This document shows, piece by piece, positions 1 to 6,203 of a stretch of DNA of 10,563 bases (positions within the stretch are counted from its first letter, which is position 1; each line of letters opens with the position of its first letter). The notes beneath the pieces are model-generated. The model was given only the letters and a program-made list of their open reading frames with translations. It had not been told where the DNA came from and did not search any database. The DNA comes from Elusimicrobiota bacterium. GTDB taxonomy: Bacteria > CG03. The DNA is taken from NCBI GenBank assembly GCA_021161625.1, contig JAGHAG010000127.1:1-10563 (forward strand), given 5' to 3'. Both the position numbers and the translations under genes were made by a program.

Positions 1-297
1 AACATCATACATAACACTTTTTGGTGAATATTTTGAAAGAATGTTCAGAAAAATTGCATGTATTTTTCTGTTCCAGGGCCATCTTCCAAATGCTCTGTCG
101 TCTACACTTTCATCGCCCATGGCAATTATGTGCAGGTTTTTAGGTGCCTGACGCGGACCTCTGATTTTAAATCTCAAATCAAGGGTTTTGTATTCGTATT
201 CATCCAGAACACCTGTAATATAAAAAAGCATAAAAAAAAGTGAAATTCCAGCACCTATTCCAAAAATAGCCAGTTTCTTTTTTGTTTCTTTATTCAC
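1..297 (-). CDS. CHASE2-domain sensor protein, N-terminal part (runs off the window)
   Basis: An open frame from a GTG at 297 continues without a stop for 99 codons to the left edge. It begins with a Lys-rich segment (MNKETKKK), then one hydrophobic stretch at about residues 9-30, then GVLDEYEYKTLDLRFKIRGP, followed by HIIAMGDES and GRWPWNRKIHA. The TM helix followed by LDLRF..RGP, the hhAhDD/E-S stretch and GRWPW-R are typical of CHASE2, an extracytoplasmic sensory domain. In known proteins CHASE2 precedes adenylate/guanylate cyclase, GGDEF, histidine kinase or Ser/Thr kinase outputs; the output domain here lies outside the window. The GTG overlaps the tldD stop by 8 nt, so it is probably in the same operon and translationally coupled. 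The ligand is unknown. The family call is from motif recall, not from a search. Confidence 0.8.
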   Translation of the reverse strand, partial: MNKETKKKLAIFGIGAGISLFFMLFYITGVLDEYEYKTLDLRFKIRGPRQAPKNLHIIAMGDESVDDRAFGRWPWNRKIHAIFLNILSKYSPKSVMYDV

Positions 298-1579
298 CTC
301 TACCGCCTATAACAATTTCAGGTATCAGGGTTAAAGGCATGCCGTCAGAAACAGGCACACCCTGCCCACTCTTCCCACACACCCCATCTGCCCATCCAAC
401 TTCACCGCCAATATGGTTTATCCTTTTTAGAATTTCTGGACCATTGCCCAGCAATGTCGCTTTTTTTAAAAGATGTCCAATTTTTCCGTTTTCAATCAGA
501 TAACCTTCCTGAACCTCAAATACAAAATCTCCATTTGCAGGATTTACCTGACCGCCACCCATCTTTTTTACAAAAATTCCTTTTTTTACTTTTTTAAAAA
601 TTTCTTCTGCTGTGCTTTCGCCTTTGTCAAGAAAAGTAATACCCATTCTTGGAATTGGTGCAAAATCATAAGCCTGTCTTCTGCCATGTCCATTGGATTT
701 TCGGCGGGCAAAAAGTGCTTCTTTTCTGTCATAAAGGTAATCTTTTAAAATTCCCTTTTCTATCAAAACCACTTTCTGGGCAGGCACCCCTTCATCATCG
801 TATTTGAAACTCCCAAATTTCCCCTTTATTGTTGGGTCGTCAATTACTGTTACCTTTTCAGAGGCAACTTTTTTTCCAATTTTTCCGCTGTAAACAGGGG
901 AAATTCCCTTTCTTACTGCATCTGCCTCAAGACTGTGCCCTATAACCTCATGAATAAATGTTCCTCCTGCTTCAGGTGAAATTATCACAGGATAAACACC
1001 TTGAGGAGAAAATTTCGCATCCAGAAGTTCCTCTGCAATTTTCAGGGCATAAAAAGCCTTTTCTTCTGCTTTTTTAAAAAATCTATCATCCACCTTTTCT
1101 GAAAAAACAAATTCATGAAAGCTTTCCTTTTCTCCATTCTTTTCTGTGAAAACATTTATATTAAATAACGCTTTTTTTCTGGAAAACCTGACCCTGCTTA
1201 TATCGGAAAATATCCCAAAATCACCACTTGAAACTGAAAAACTCATCTCTATGTTTTCAATTTTGTCTTTGCCTTTTTCCCTGAGTTGGGAATCAAGTTT
1301 AAAAAGAAATTTTTCAAAATCTGGGTAAAAAAAATCCTCGTGAATTTTAAAGTCAAAAAAGAAATTATTTTCTTCTAAAAATTTAAAAGCATTTTCCGGC
1401 TCCAATGAAACAAAATCAACAAAATCCCCTTTTACCTTTCTTACTCCGACCCCTGATATAAATCCCTCTTTCCTTTCCTTAACTTTTGAAAGTGTAAAAA
1501 ATATAGAATATCCCCATCTCTTTTCACAAAAAACATCCCAGAAATCAAATTCTCCCTTCAAAACTTCAGAAATTCCCAT
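290..1579 (-). CDS. tldD: TldD/PmbA-family metalloprotease, TldD type
   Basis: A 429-residue protein, slightly shorter than E. coli TldD (about 480). The zinc-protease motif HEVIGH is at residues 210-215, in the context GGTFIHEVIGHSLEAD, which matches the TldD signature. The third metal ligand of the family, a cysteine, is at about 401 in VCGKSGQGVPVSDG. TldD normally works with TldE/PmbA as a heterodimeric peptidase that degrades unfolded peptides and, in enterobacteria, matures microcin B17 and degrades CcdA. The presence of HExxxH marks this as the catalytic TldD-type subunit; no TldE partner is adjacent in the window. The start ATG overlaps the stop of the upstream nuclease/GGDEF gene by 14 nt and has no clear Shine-Dalgarno site, so it may depend on coupled translation. 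It is probably cytoplasmic; no signal peptide is seen. Confidence 0.93.
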   Translation of the reverse strand: MGISEVLKGEFDFWDVFCEKRWGYSIFFTLSKVKERKEGFISGVGVRKVKGDFVDFVSLEPENAFKFLEENNFFFDFKIHEDFFYPDFEKFLFKLDSQLREKGKDKIENIEMSFSVSSGDFGIFSDISRVRFSRKKALFNINVFTEKNGEKESFHEFVFSEKVDDRFFKKAEEKAFYALKIAEELLDAKFSPQGVYPVIISPEAGGTFIHEVIGHSLEADAVRKGISPVYSGKIGKKVASEKVTVIDDPTIKGKFGSFKYDDEGVPAQKVVLIEKGILKDYLYDRKEALFARRKSNGHGRRQAYDFAPIPRMGITFLDKGESTAEEIFKKVKKGIFVKKMGGGQVNPANGDFVFEVQEGYLIENGKIGHLLKKATLLGNGPEILKRINHIGGEVGWADGVCGKSGQGVPVSDGMPLTLIPEIVIGGRGE

Positions 1580-3326
1580 AAATTTTTACACAGTTTCTTC
1601 CACTCTGTTTTGCCATATAAAGAGCTTCATCAACAGCACGGAGATAGTCATCCTGATTTTCCAATTCCGGCGGGACCGGTAGCACTCCCACGGATGTGGT
1701 AATATTAACCTGTCTTCTTTCATCTCCAAATTGTTTCCTTTCAATTTCCTCGCGAATCCTCGTTGCAACATTAAAGCCTGAAGTTATGTCTGTCTCTGGA
1801 AGAAGAGCAATAAATTCCTCTCCCCCATATCTTGCAACAATATCAATTTTTCTTAAATTCTTTTTCAAAATTCGGGCAAACTGGTACAAAATTTTATCCC
1901 CAAAAAGGTGCCCGTATGTGTCGTTTATGTTTTTGAAATGGTCAAGGTCAAACATACAAAGGACAAACGGGGTTTTAAACCTCTTAAATCTTTCTATCTC
2001 TTCTGCCAATCTTCCTTCAAAGTACTTTCTGACATAAAGCCCTGTCAGGTCATCAATAATAGCCTGAGTGTAATGGAGCGCATTGTCAAGGGAAATCTGG
2101 GCAATGTTTGAAAGGGTTTTCAAGACAATAAGGTCTCTGTCTGTAAATTCCTGATATCCTTCAATAATTATTGCTCCTATCTGTTTTTCCCTTGCAAAAA
2201 ACGGGATAAAAACAACAGATGCCTCTTGTGAAATTCCCATTACTGAAAAGAGTTTCAAAAATCTGCCCCTTACATCCTCATCTCTTAAAATAACAGGCAT
2301 TCTTCCTTCAAGAATCCGCGGGCATTCTATGAGAATTTCTTCTATTTTTTTTTGAGCCTCCATCTTAATGCCACAAAGACCCCTTAAGTAAAATTTTCCT
2401 GTCTGTGAACTCTTCAGGAATAGAGCAATTTTTTTGCTTTCTGCAAAAGTTCTAAAAATTTCAATTACCTGTCTTGTTACAGCATCAAAATCCAGAATTC
2501 CACCCAGAACTGTTGAAACCCTCAAAATCTCATAAAGGGTTGCATACGCCTGCTCACTTTTTTCCATCATGAGTTTTCCTATTTCCTGAGGATTTATTTC
2601 AGAGACACTCATCCCTGCAAGGGGACAGATTGTGTTGAAATCACAGTAAAGACACCAGACCCTGTGTGGAGTGGGGAAAAATTCTTTATCTGCGCGAATT
2701 TTTCTGACAATGTCTTTTATCTTTTCAAGGTCCTGCTTTATTTCATTTGGAGTTTTTGTGATTTGAATTTTTTGATTTGAGGCAAGATAATAATAAATAA
2801 TGCTTTGGGCGGGCTTTGAAATTATGTGATGGGCGCCATGAAGATAAACAATGGTCTGGACATCATTTTTTAACTCCTCTATATTGGGGACATAATTTCC
2901 AGTTTTATAATCAATAACATGTGCTCCGTCAATTCTATCTATTCTTCCTGAAAGAATAAAATCTTCAACCGGAAACTCAAACCATTGTTCCACAAAATCC
3001 GGCTGAAGTTTGTATTCTCCTGCCTCATAAAAATTGGTAAGCATTTCTACTGCTCTGTGAAAAAATTCTTCCTCCTGTTCTGCATTTATAAACCCCTCAC
3101 TTTCCCACTGGGTTTCAAGAATTGCCTTTAAAAGTTTAAAAGACCTTTCCTGAGGTTTTCTCCTCATAAATTCATCAAGGGTTTTGTGTATTGAATTTCC
3201 AAAACTTAAATAAGGCCTTGGCTGTTTGAATTTTTCACCCAGTTTGTCAATGTATTTATATTTAAACATTCTCGGGCACTTGAGATATGTTGCCATCATT
3301 GTTGGAGAAAATTTTGAAAAATTCAT
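1566..3326 (-). CDS. PD-(D/E)XK nuclease (AddB/Cas4-like, Fe-S) fused to GAF and GGDEF diguanylate cyclase
   Basis: The protein is 586 residues from the ATG at 3326. I chose this start because it forms an ATGA overlap with the mltG stop and has GAGG about 11 nt upstream; an in-frame ATG at 3347 would add 7 residues. Residues 1-240 form a RecB-family nuclease domain: Cys17 in YLKCPRMFKY, His47 in GNSIHKTLDEF, Asp130 in GRIDRID, Asp139-x-Lys141 in IDYKTG, a QxxxY motif (Gln157, Tyr161), and Cys225, Cys228 and Cys234 in WCLYCDFNTICP. One early Cys plus a late CxxC-x5-C is the Fe-S cluster pattern of AddB and Cas4 nucleases. Residues about 265-418 read as a GAF domain. Residues about 421-586 are GGDEF: DDLTGLY, FDLDHFKNINDTYGH, GGEEF at 501-505, and an RxxD inhibitory site (Arg492, Asp495) at the canonical distance. 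All key residues of both enzymatic domains appear intact. No signal peptide or TM helix is visible, so the protein is predicted cytoplasmic. Its substrate and GAF ligand are unknown. Confidence 0.9.
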   Translation of the reverse strand: MNFSKFSPTMMATYLKCPRMFKYKYIDKLGEKFKQPRPYLSFGNSIHKTLDEFMRRKPQERSFKLLKAILETQWESEGFINAEQEEEFFHRAVEMLTNFYEAGEYKLQPDFVEQWFEFPVEDFILSGRIDRIDGAHVIDYKTGNYVPNIEELKNDVQTIVYLHGAHHIISKPAQSIIYYYLASNQKIQITKTPNEIKQDLEKIKDIVRKIRADKEFFPTPHRVWCLYCDFNTICPLAGMSVSEINPQEIGKLMMEKSEQAYATLYEILRVSTVLGGILDFDAVTRQVIEIFRTFAESKKIALFLKSSQTGKFYLRGLCGIKMEAQKKIEEILIECPRILEGRMPVILRDEDVRGRFLKLFSVMGISQEASVVFIPFFAREKQIGAIIIEGYQEFTDRDLIVLKTLSNIAQISLDNALHYTQAIIDDLTGLYVRKYFEGRLAEEIERFKRFKTPFVLCMFDLDHFKNINDTYGHLFGDKILYQFARILKKNLRKIDIVARYGGEEFIALLPETDITSGFNVATRIREEIERKQFGDERRQVNITTSVGVLPVPPELENQDDYLRAVDEALYMAKQSGRNCVKIYGNF

Positions 3327-4243
3327 TTTTTTCTTTTCCTCATCCATTTTGCTCTGATATGGTCTTTGAAATATCTGGAAAATTTGTGTGTGCCTGAGGA
3401 ACTTACAACAAAAAACATAAGAGCTGTTTTTTTGGGACTTACTGCAGCAATCAAAGAATCAGCACCAGGATTTGAGATGGGTGCTGGCGGAAGCCCGAAG
3501 TGCCTGTAAGTGTTAAAGGGGGATTTTACATATGTGTCCTCTATGCTTAAGGGGGCCTTCCACTTTTTCAAGGCATATCTCACTGTGGCACAGGATTCAA
3601 GACGCCATTTTTTTTTAAGGCGATTGTGAAAAATTCCGGAAATTAAAAATTTTTCTTCTTTTGTTTTTGCTTCTCTTTCAATTATGCTTGCAAGAATCAC
3701 TGCCTGATGGGGTGTGAGATTGTGTTCTTTTGCCTTTCTTTTAAGATCCTCTGTAAAAACCCTGTTGAACTGCTTTAAAAATGCTTTTGCCACATCTTCT
3801 ACTTTCATATTTCTTGAAAAAAAATAGGTTTCTGGAAAAAGGTAGCCCTCAAGTTTGTTTTTTTTGACATACTCCAAAAACTCTTCTCTCTCCACAATTC
3901 CTGCATCTGAAAGACACTGGGCAATTTGTTCAGCTCTGAATCCCTCTGGAATTGTAACCTTTATCAGAAAATTAGAACCTTTTTTGAGCAGATTTATTAA
4001 ACTGTAAATCGGTTGATTTAAATACATCCTGTAATCACCAAATTTAAGTTTTTTATCAAGATGAAAAAAATTTACTGTTAAAAGAAAAAGATTTTTCCTC
4101 TTTAAAATTCCCTTTTTCTGTAAAAAACTTGCAATTCTAAAAGCATTTGACCTTGAGGGGATATGAACTTCTGTTTTAACAGGGATCTGGGTTGTCAAAA
4201 GCAAAAGCAAAAACAAAACAATAAAAAATATCGTTCTAATCAC
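3323..4243 (-). CDS. mltG: Endolytic murein transglycosylase MltG (YceG family)
   Basis: A 306-residue, GTG-started inner-membrane protein that cleaves nascent glycan strands and sets peptidoglycan chain length. One N-terminal TM segment (about residues 3-18) precedes a LysM-like region, with TIPEGFRAEQIA at 98-109 and LEGYLFPETY at 131-140. The catalytic domain has ILASIIEREA with the catalytic Glu at 189, then the family stretches TVRYAL, SPFNTYRHFGLPPAPISNPG, and FVVSSSGTHKFS near the C terminus. The segment before TVRY reads SCAT where the family usually has SDPT, a minor departure. Length is a little below E. coli MltG (340). The start overlaps the deacetylase stop by 8 nt and the end overlaps the following gene by 4 nt, so the genes are probably translated together. 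The adjacent polysaccharide deacetylase supports a cell-wall setting. Confidence 0.95.
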   Translation of the reverse strand: MIRTIFFIVLFLLLLLTTQIPVKTEVHIPSRSNAFRIASFLQKKGILKRKNLFLLTVNFFHLDKKLKFGDYRMYLNQPIYSLINLLKKGSNFLIKVTIPEGFRAEQIAQCLSDAGIVEREEFLEYVKKNKLEGYLFPETYFFSRNMKVEDVAKAFLKQFNRVFTEDLKRKAKEHNLTPHQAVILASIIEREAKTKEEKFLISGIFHNRLKKKWRLESCATVRYALKKWKAPLSIEDTYVKSPFNTYRHFGLPPAPISNPGADSLIAAVSPKKTALMFFVVSSSGTHKFSRYFKDHIRAKWMRKRKK

Positions 4244-5156
4244 TGGTACTAAAAAACCTCTCGCTTTGTATTTTCTTTAACTGAGACACAGAAACAGCCC
4301 TTATGTTATTGCGTTTAAAAAACCGTAAAATACGAGGAAGAACTTTGACCGTTTGAGGAACACCACTGTGCATTAAAATTATATCCCCATCCCTTGCCTG
4401 TATTACATCTTTAAAAATCTGCGAAGCACTTTTTTTAATGTCATCTGTGTTTATTGTCCAGAGAATCACCTCATGCCGGGTTAAATTTTTCAGGGACTTA
4501 AAGTAATACCTGCCCCCTGGTGGACGGAAATAAAGAGGTTTTTTGCCTGTTATTTTTTCAATAAGGAGGTCATTTTTCAAAATCTGCTCCTTTATTTGCT
4601 CATCTGTTAGAAAAATCAGACGCTTGTGAGAATAGGTGTGGTTGCCAATTTCATGGCCTTTTTCAAAAATTTCTTTAACAAGATAGGGATATTTTTCAAT
4701 TTGTGTTCCAACCAGAAAAAACGTTGCCTTTACATTAAAACGGTCAAGAATTTCAAGAATTTTTCTTGTATAATAAGGATGGGGCCCGTCATCAAAAGTC
4801 AGAGCAACAAAGTTTTCCTGAGCAAAACAACAAGTAGTAAGTAGTAAGTAGCAAATAGTAAATAACAAATAGCGAATAGCGAATAGCGACAATAGGGATG
4901 AGTAATGAGTAACGAGTAATGAGGGAAATTTTTTTAATTGCGAATTGCACGAATGATAACAAATTGCAAATAAATCCCAAATTCCAAGCACCAAATTCCA
5001 AGCACCAAACAAATTCAAAATCCTAAATCCCAATAACCTAAACTGTTTGGAATTTAGAACATTGGTATTTTGATATTGTTTGAGATTTGCTATTTGTGAT
5101 TTGTGATTTAACATTTCTTTCTTTCCTCTATCCTCTTTCCACTTTCCTCTGTCCAC
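4236..5156 (-). CDS. Polysaccharide deacetylase (NodB/PgdA family); N-terminal part repeat-derived, start uncertain
   Basis: The last about 190 residues are a clear NodB-homology domain: VALTFDDGPHP (catalytic and metal-binding Asp pair), GNHTYSH (the two metal-binding His), RPPGG, WTINTDD and ILMHSG. Such enzymes remove N-acetyl groups from peptidoglycan or other cell-surface sugars. The frame opens at a GTG at 5156, but its first 88 codons run through tandem repeats and read as low-complexity sequence (KSQIANLKQ, LFGAWNLVLGIWDLFAI) unlike any domain. I think this upstream part is not functional protein. A TTG at 4892 would give a 218-residue protein whose first 25 residues, rich in Leu and Ile and ending TTCCFA-Q, would make a signal peptide. 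That segment is itself encoded by 7-nt repeats. No good ribosome binding site precedes the TTG; an ATG at 5114 preceded by AGAGGA is another option. The protein is probably secreted or periplasmic, working on the same wall as MltG. Confidence 0.88.
   Translation of the reverse strand: MDRGKWKEDRGKKEMLNHKSQIANLKQYQNTNVLNSKQFRLLGFRILNLFGAWNLVLGIWDLFAICYHSCNSQLKKFPSLLVTHYSSLLSLFAIRYLLFTICYLLLTTCCFAQENFVALTFDDGPHPYYTRKILEILDRFNVKATFFLVGTQIEKYPYLVKEIFEKGHEIGNHTYSHKRLIFLTDEQIKEQILKNDLLIEKITGKKPLYFRPPGGRYYFKSLKNLTRHEVILWTINTDDIKKSASQIFKDVIQARDGDIILMHSGVPQTVKVLPRILRFFKRNNIRAVSVSQLKKIQSERFFSTSD
4832..4920. repeat. Degenerate heptanucleotide tandem repeats
   Basis: Eight consecutive 7-nt units lie at 4832-4887: aagtagt twice, aagtagc, aaatagt, aaataac, aaatagc, gaatagc twice. 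A second small array at 4900-4920 has gagtaat, gagtaac, gagtaat. Because 7 is not a multiple of 3, the array reads as a 7-residue-periodic peptide in any frame; on the minus strand each frame gives hydrophobic residues (for example FAIRYLLFTICYLLL). The array overlaps the presumed signal-peptide codons of the deacetylase. Related 7-nt arrays lie at 10144-10192 and 10478-10498. Confidence 0.85.
4982..5009. repeat. 14-nt tandem repeat, two exact copies
   Basis: The unit ttccaagcaccaaa occurs twice in a row (4982-4995 and 4996-5009), with partial copies on either side (cccaaattcc, accaaacaaatt). It lies in the same repeat-filled interval as the 7-nt arrays and 14 is twice 7. It forms part of the low-complexity N-terminal reading of the deacetylase frame. 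Confidence 0.85.
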
Positions 5157-5162
5157 TTTTTA
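5129..5162. repeat. 34-nt dispersed repeat, copy 1
   Basis: This pyrimidine-rich segment (tatcctctttccac...cttttta) matches 10436-10469 at 33 of 34 positions by eye, differing only by t versus g inside the first cctctnt. A partial third copy lies at 10324-10349. It lies between the hldC-type gene and the deacetylase, and on the minus strand reads as GGACAGAGGAAAGTGG-type units with internal near-repeats. Its function is unknown. Confidence 0.85.
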
Positions 5163-5181
5163 GCATACCAAGGGTCTGCGG

Positions 5182-5649
5182 CTACAATTTTTCATTTTTA
5201 ATTTTTTTTACAATCTGCGTTGTTGAAAAACCTTTTTTTAATGCAATTCTTTTCACCTGTCCGCCATAACTTAAGACAAAGGATGAGCCCACAATTTCGC
5301 GCTCCTTCCAGTCGCCACCTTTTACAAGAACATCTGGCTTTACAATTTTTATAAGATTAAGGGGGGTTTTTTCTGAAAAACCGCAGACAAAATCAACATA
5401 TTTTATTGCATCAACAACATTAGCCCTCGCCTTAAAGGAGTTTATGGGTCTTTTCGGTTTTATTGCTCTTACTGAGGAGTCAGAGTTAAGCCCGACAATG
5501 AGAACATCCCCAAAACTCTTTGCTTTTTCTAAAAGATGGATGTGTCCTGGATGAATTATATCAAAACAGCCATTGGTAAATACAATTTTTTTGTTTTTCT
5601 TCTTTAAACCTGAAACAATTTTCTTTAATTTTTTTTTAGATATTATCAT
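5182..5649 (-). CDS. hldC: D-glycero-beta-D-manno-heptose 1-phosphate adenylyltransferase, stand-alone (HldC / RfaE domain II type)
   Basis: A 155-residue nucleotidyltransferase that would transfer AMP to heptose 1-phosphate, giving ADP-heptose for LPS core or S-layer glycans. It has FTNGCFD at 24-30, the HxGH motif as HPGH at 33-36, GLNSD at 53-57, KRPIN at 66-70, VKGGDW at 109-114 and the C-terminal GFSTTQIVKKI, all matching the C-terminal half of E. coli HldE. The N-terminal ribokinase half of HldE is absent, so a separate HldA-type kinase would be needed elsewhere. The ATG overlaps the gmhA stop by 14 nt with no clear ribosome binding site. The preceding gene, gmhA, is the first step of the same pathway, which supports heptose over glycerol-3-phosphate as substrate; ADP versus GDP/CDP specificity cannot be settled from sequence alone. 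Confidence 0.9.
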   Translation of the reverse strand: MIISKKKLKKIVSGLKKKNKKIVFTNGCFDIIHPGHIHLLEKAKSFGDVLIVGLNSDSSVRAIKPKRPINSFKARANVVDAIKYVDFVCGFSEKTPLNLIKIVKPDVLVKGGDWKEREIVGSSFVLSYGGQVKRIALKKGFSTTQIVKKIKNEKL

Positions 5650-6199
5650 CTAAGAAACTCGCGATTGAATGCAGAATAAATTCATGGGCTTCCTGAATTC
5701 GGGCAACATTGCCTAAAGGAACGACAATACTTATGTCACAGAATTTCTTCATTTTTCCGCCTTTAAAACCTAAAAGTCCTATAACTTTTATTCCTTTTTT
5801 TCTTGCTGTTTTTATTGCAGTTATCACATTTTGAGAATTTCCACTTGTTGAAATCGCAACAGCCACATCGCCCCTTTCGCCAACTGCATCCACCTGTCTT
5901 GAAAAAACTTTTTCAAAACCGAAATCATTGGATGTTGCTGTAAGAAGGGATGTATTTGTTGTAAGGGTTATTGCCTTTAAGGGTCTTCTTACTTTTTTGA
6001 ATTTGCAGACAAGTTCTGTTGCAAAATGCTGGGCATCTGCTGCAGAACCACCATTGCCAAAAACAATGACTTTTTTACCACTTTTAATGGTCTTTAAAAT
6101 AAGGCGGGCTGCTCTGGAAATCTGTGGTAAAATTGAAAAAAGGGATTTTTTGCTTTCAATTGCATCAATCAACTCTTTTTCAAAATACCTTTTACTCAT
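5636..6199 (-). CDS. gmhA: Sedoheptulose 7-phosphate isomerase (SIS domain)
   Basis: A 187-residue protein, close to E. coli GmhA (192), which converts sedoheptulose 7-phosphate to D-glycero-D-manno-heptose 7-phosphate, the first step to ADP-heptose. The SIS fold signature FGNGGSAADAQHFATEL is at 47-63 and ISTSGNS at 116-122. The zinc ligands of the family can be placed by spacing: His58 and Glu62 (4 apart), Gln169 and His177 (8 apart), matching His61/Glu65 and Gln172/His180 of E. coli. A good ribosome binding site, GAGGTGA at 6210-6204, overlaps the accC stop and lies 4 nt from the ATG. The next gene, overlapping by 14 nt, is a heptose adenylyltransferase. DiaA, a related SIS protein, is an alternative, but the zinc ligands and neighbour favour GmhA. 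Confidence 0.93.
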   Translation of the reverse strand: MSKRYFEKELIDAIESKKSLFSILPQISRAARLILKTIKSGKKVIVFGNGGSAADAQHFATELVCKFKKVRRPLKAITLTTNTSLLTATSNDFGFEKVFSRQVDAVGERGDVAVAISTSGNSQNVITAIKTARKKGIKVIGLLGFKGGKMKKFCDISIVVPLGNVARIQEAHEFILHSIASFLDDNI

Positions 6200-6203
6200 T
6201 TCT

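Noticed and set aside
1696..2037. 113-codon plus-strand open frame
   Set aside because: It is antisense to the GGDEF domain, whose motifs on the minus strand are unmistakable; the plus-strand translation has no recognisable features. Other plus-strand frames in the window are rejected on the same grounds.
4832..4920. CRISPR-like array, prompted by the repeats and by the Cas4-like nuclease domain nearby
   Set aside because: Units are 7 nt with no spacers, and there are no other cas genes; the nuclease domain is fused to GAF-GGDEF rather than standing in an adaptation module.
4792..5001. 69-codon minus-strand frame overlapping the deacetylase start in another frame
   Set aside because: It is the same heptamer and 14-nt repeats read in a shifted frame; it stops shortly after entering the conserved deacetylase coding region, where only the deacetylase frame has NodB motifs.
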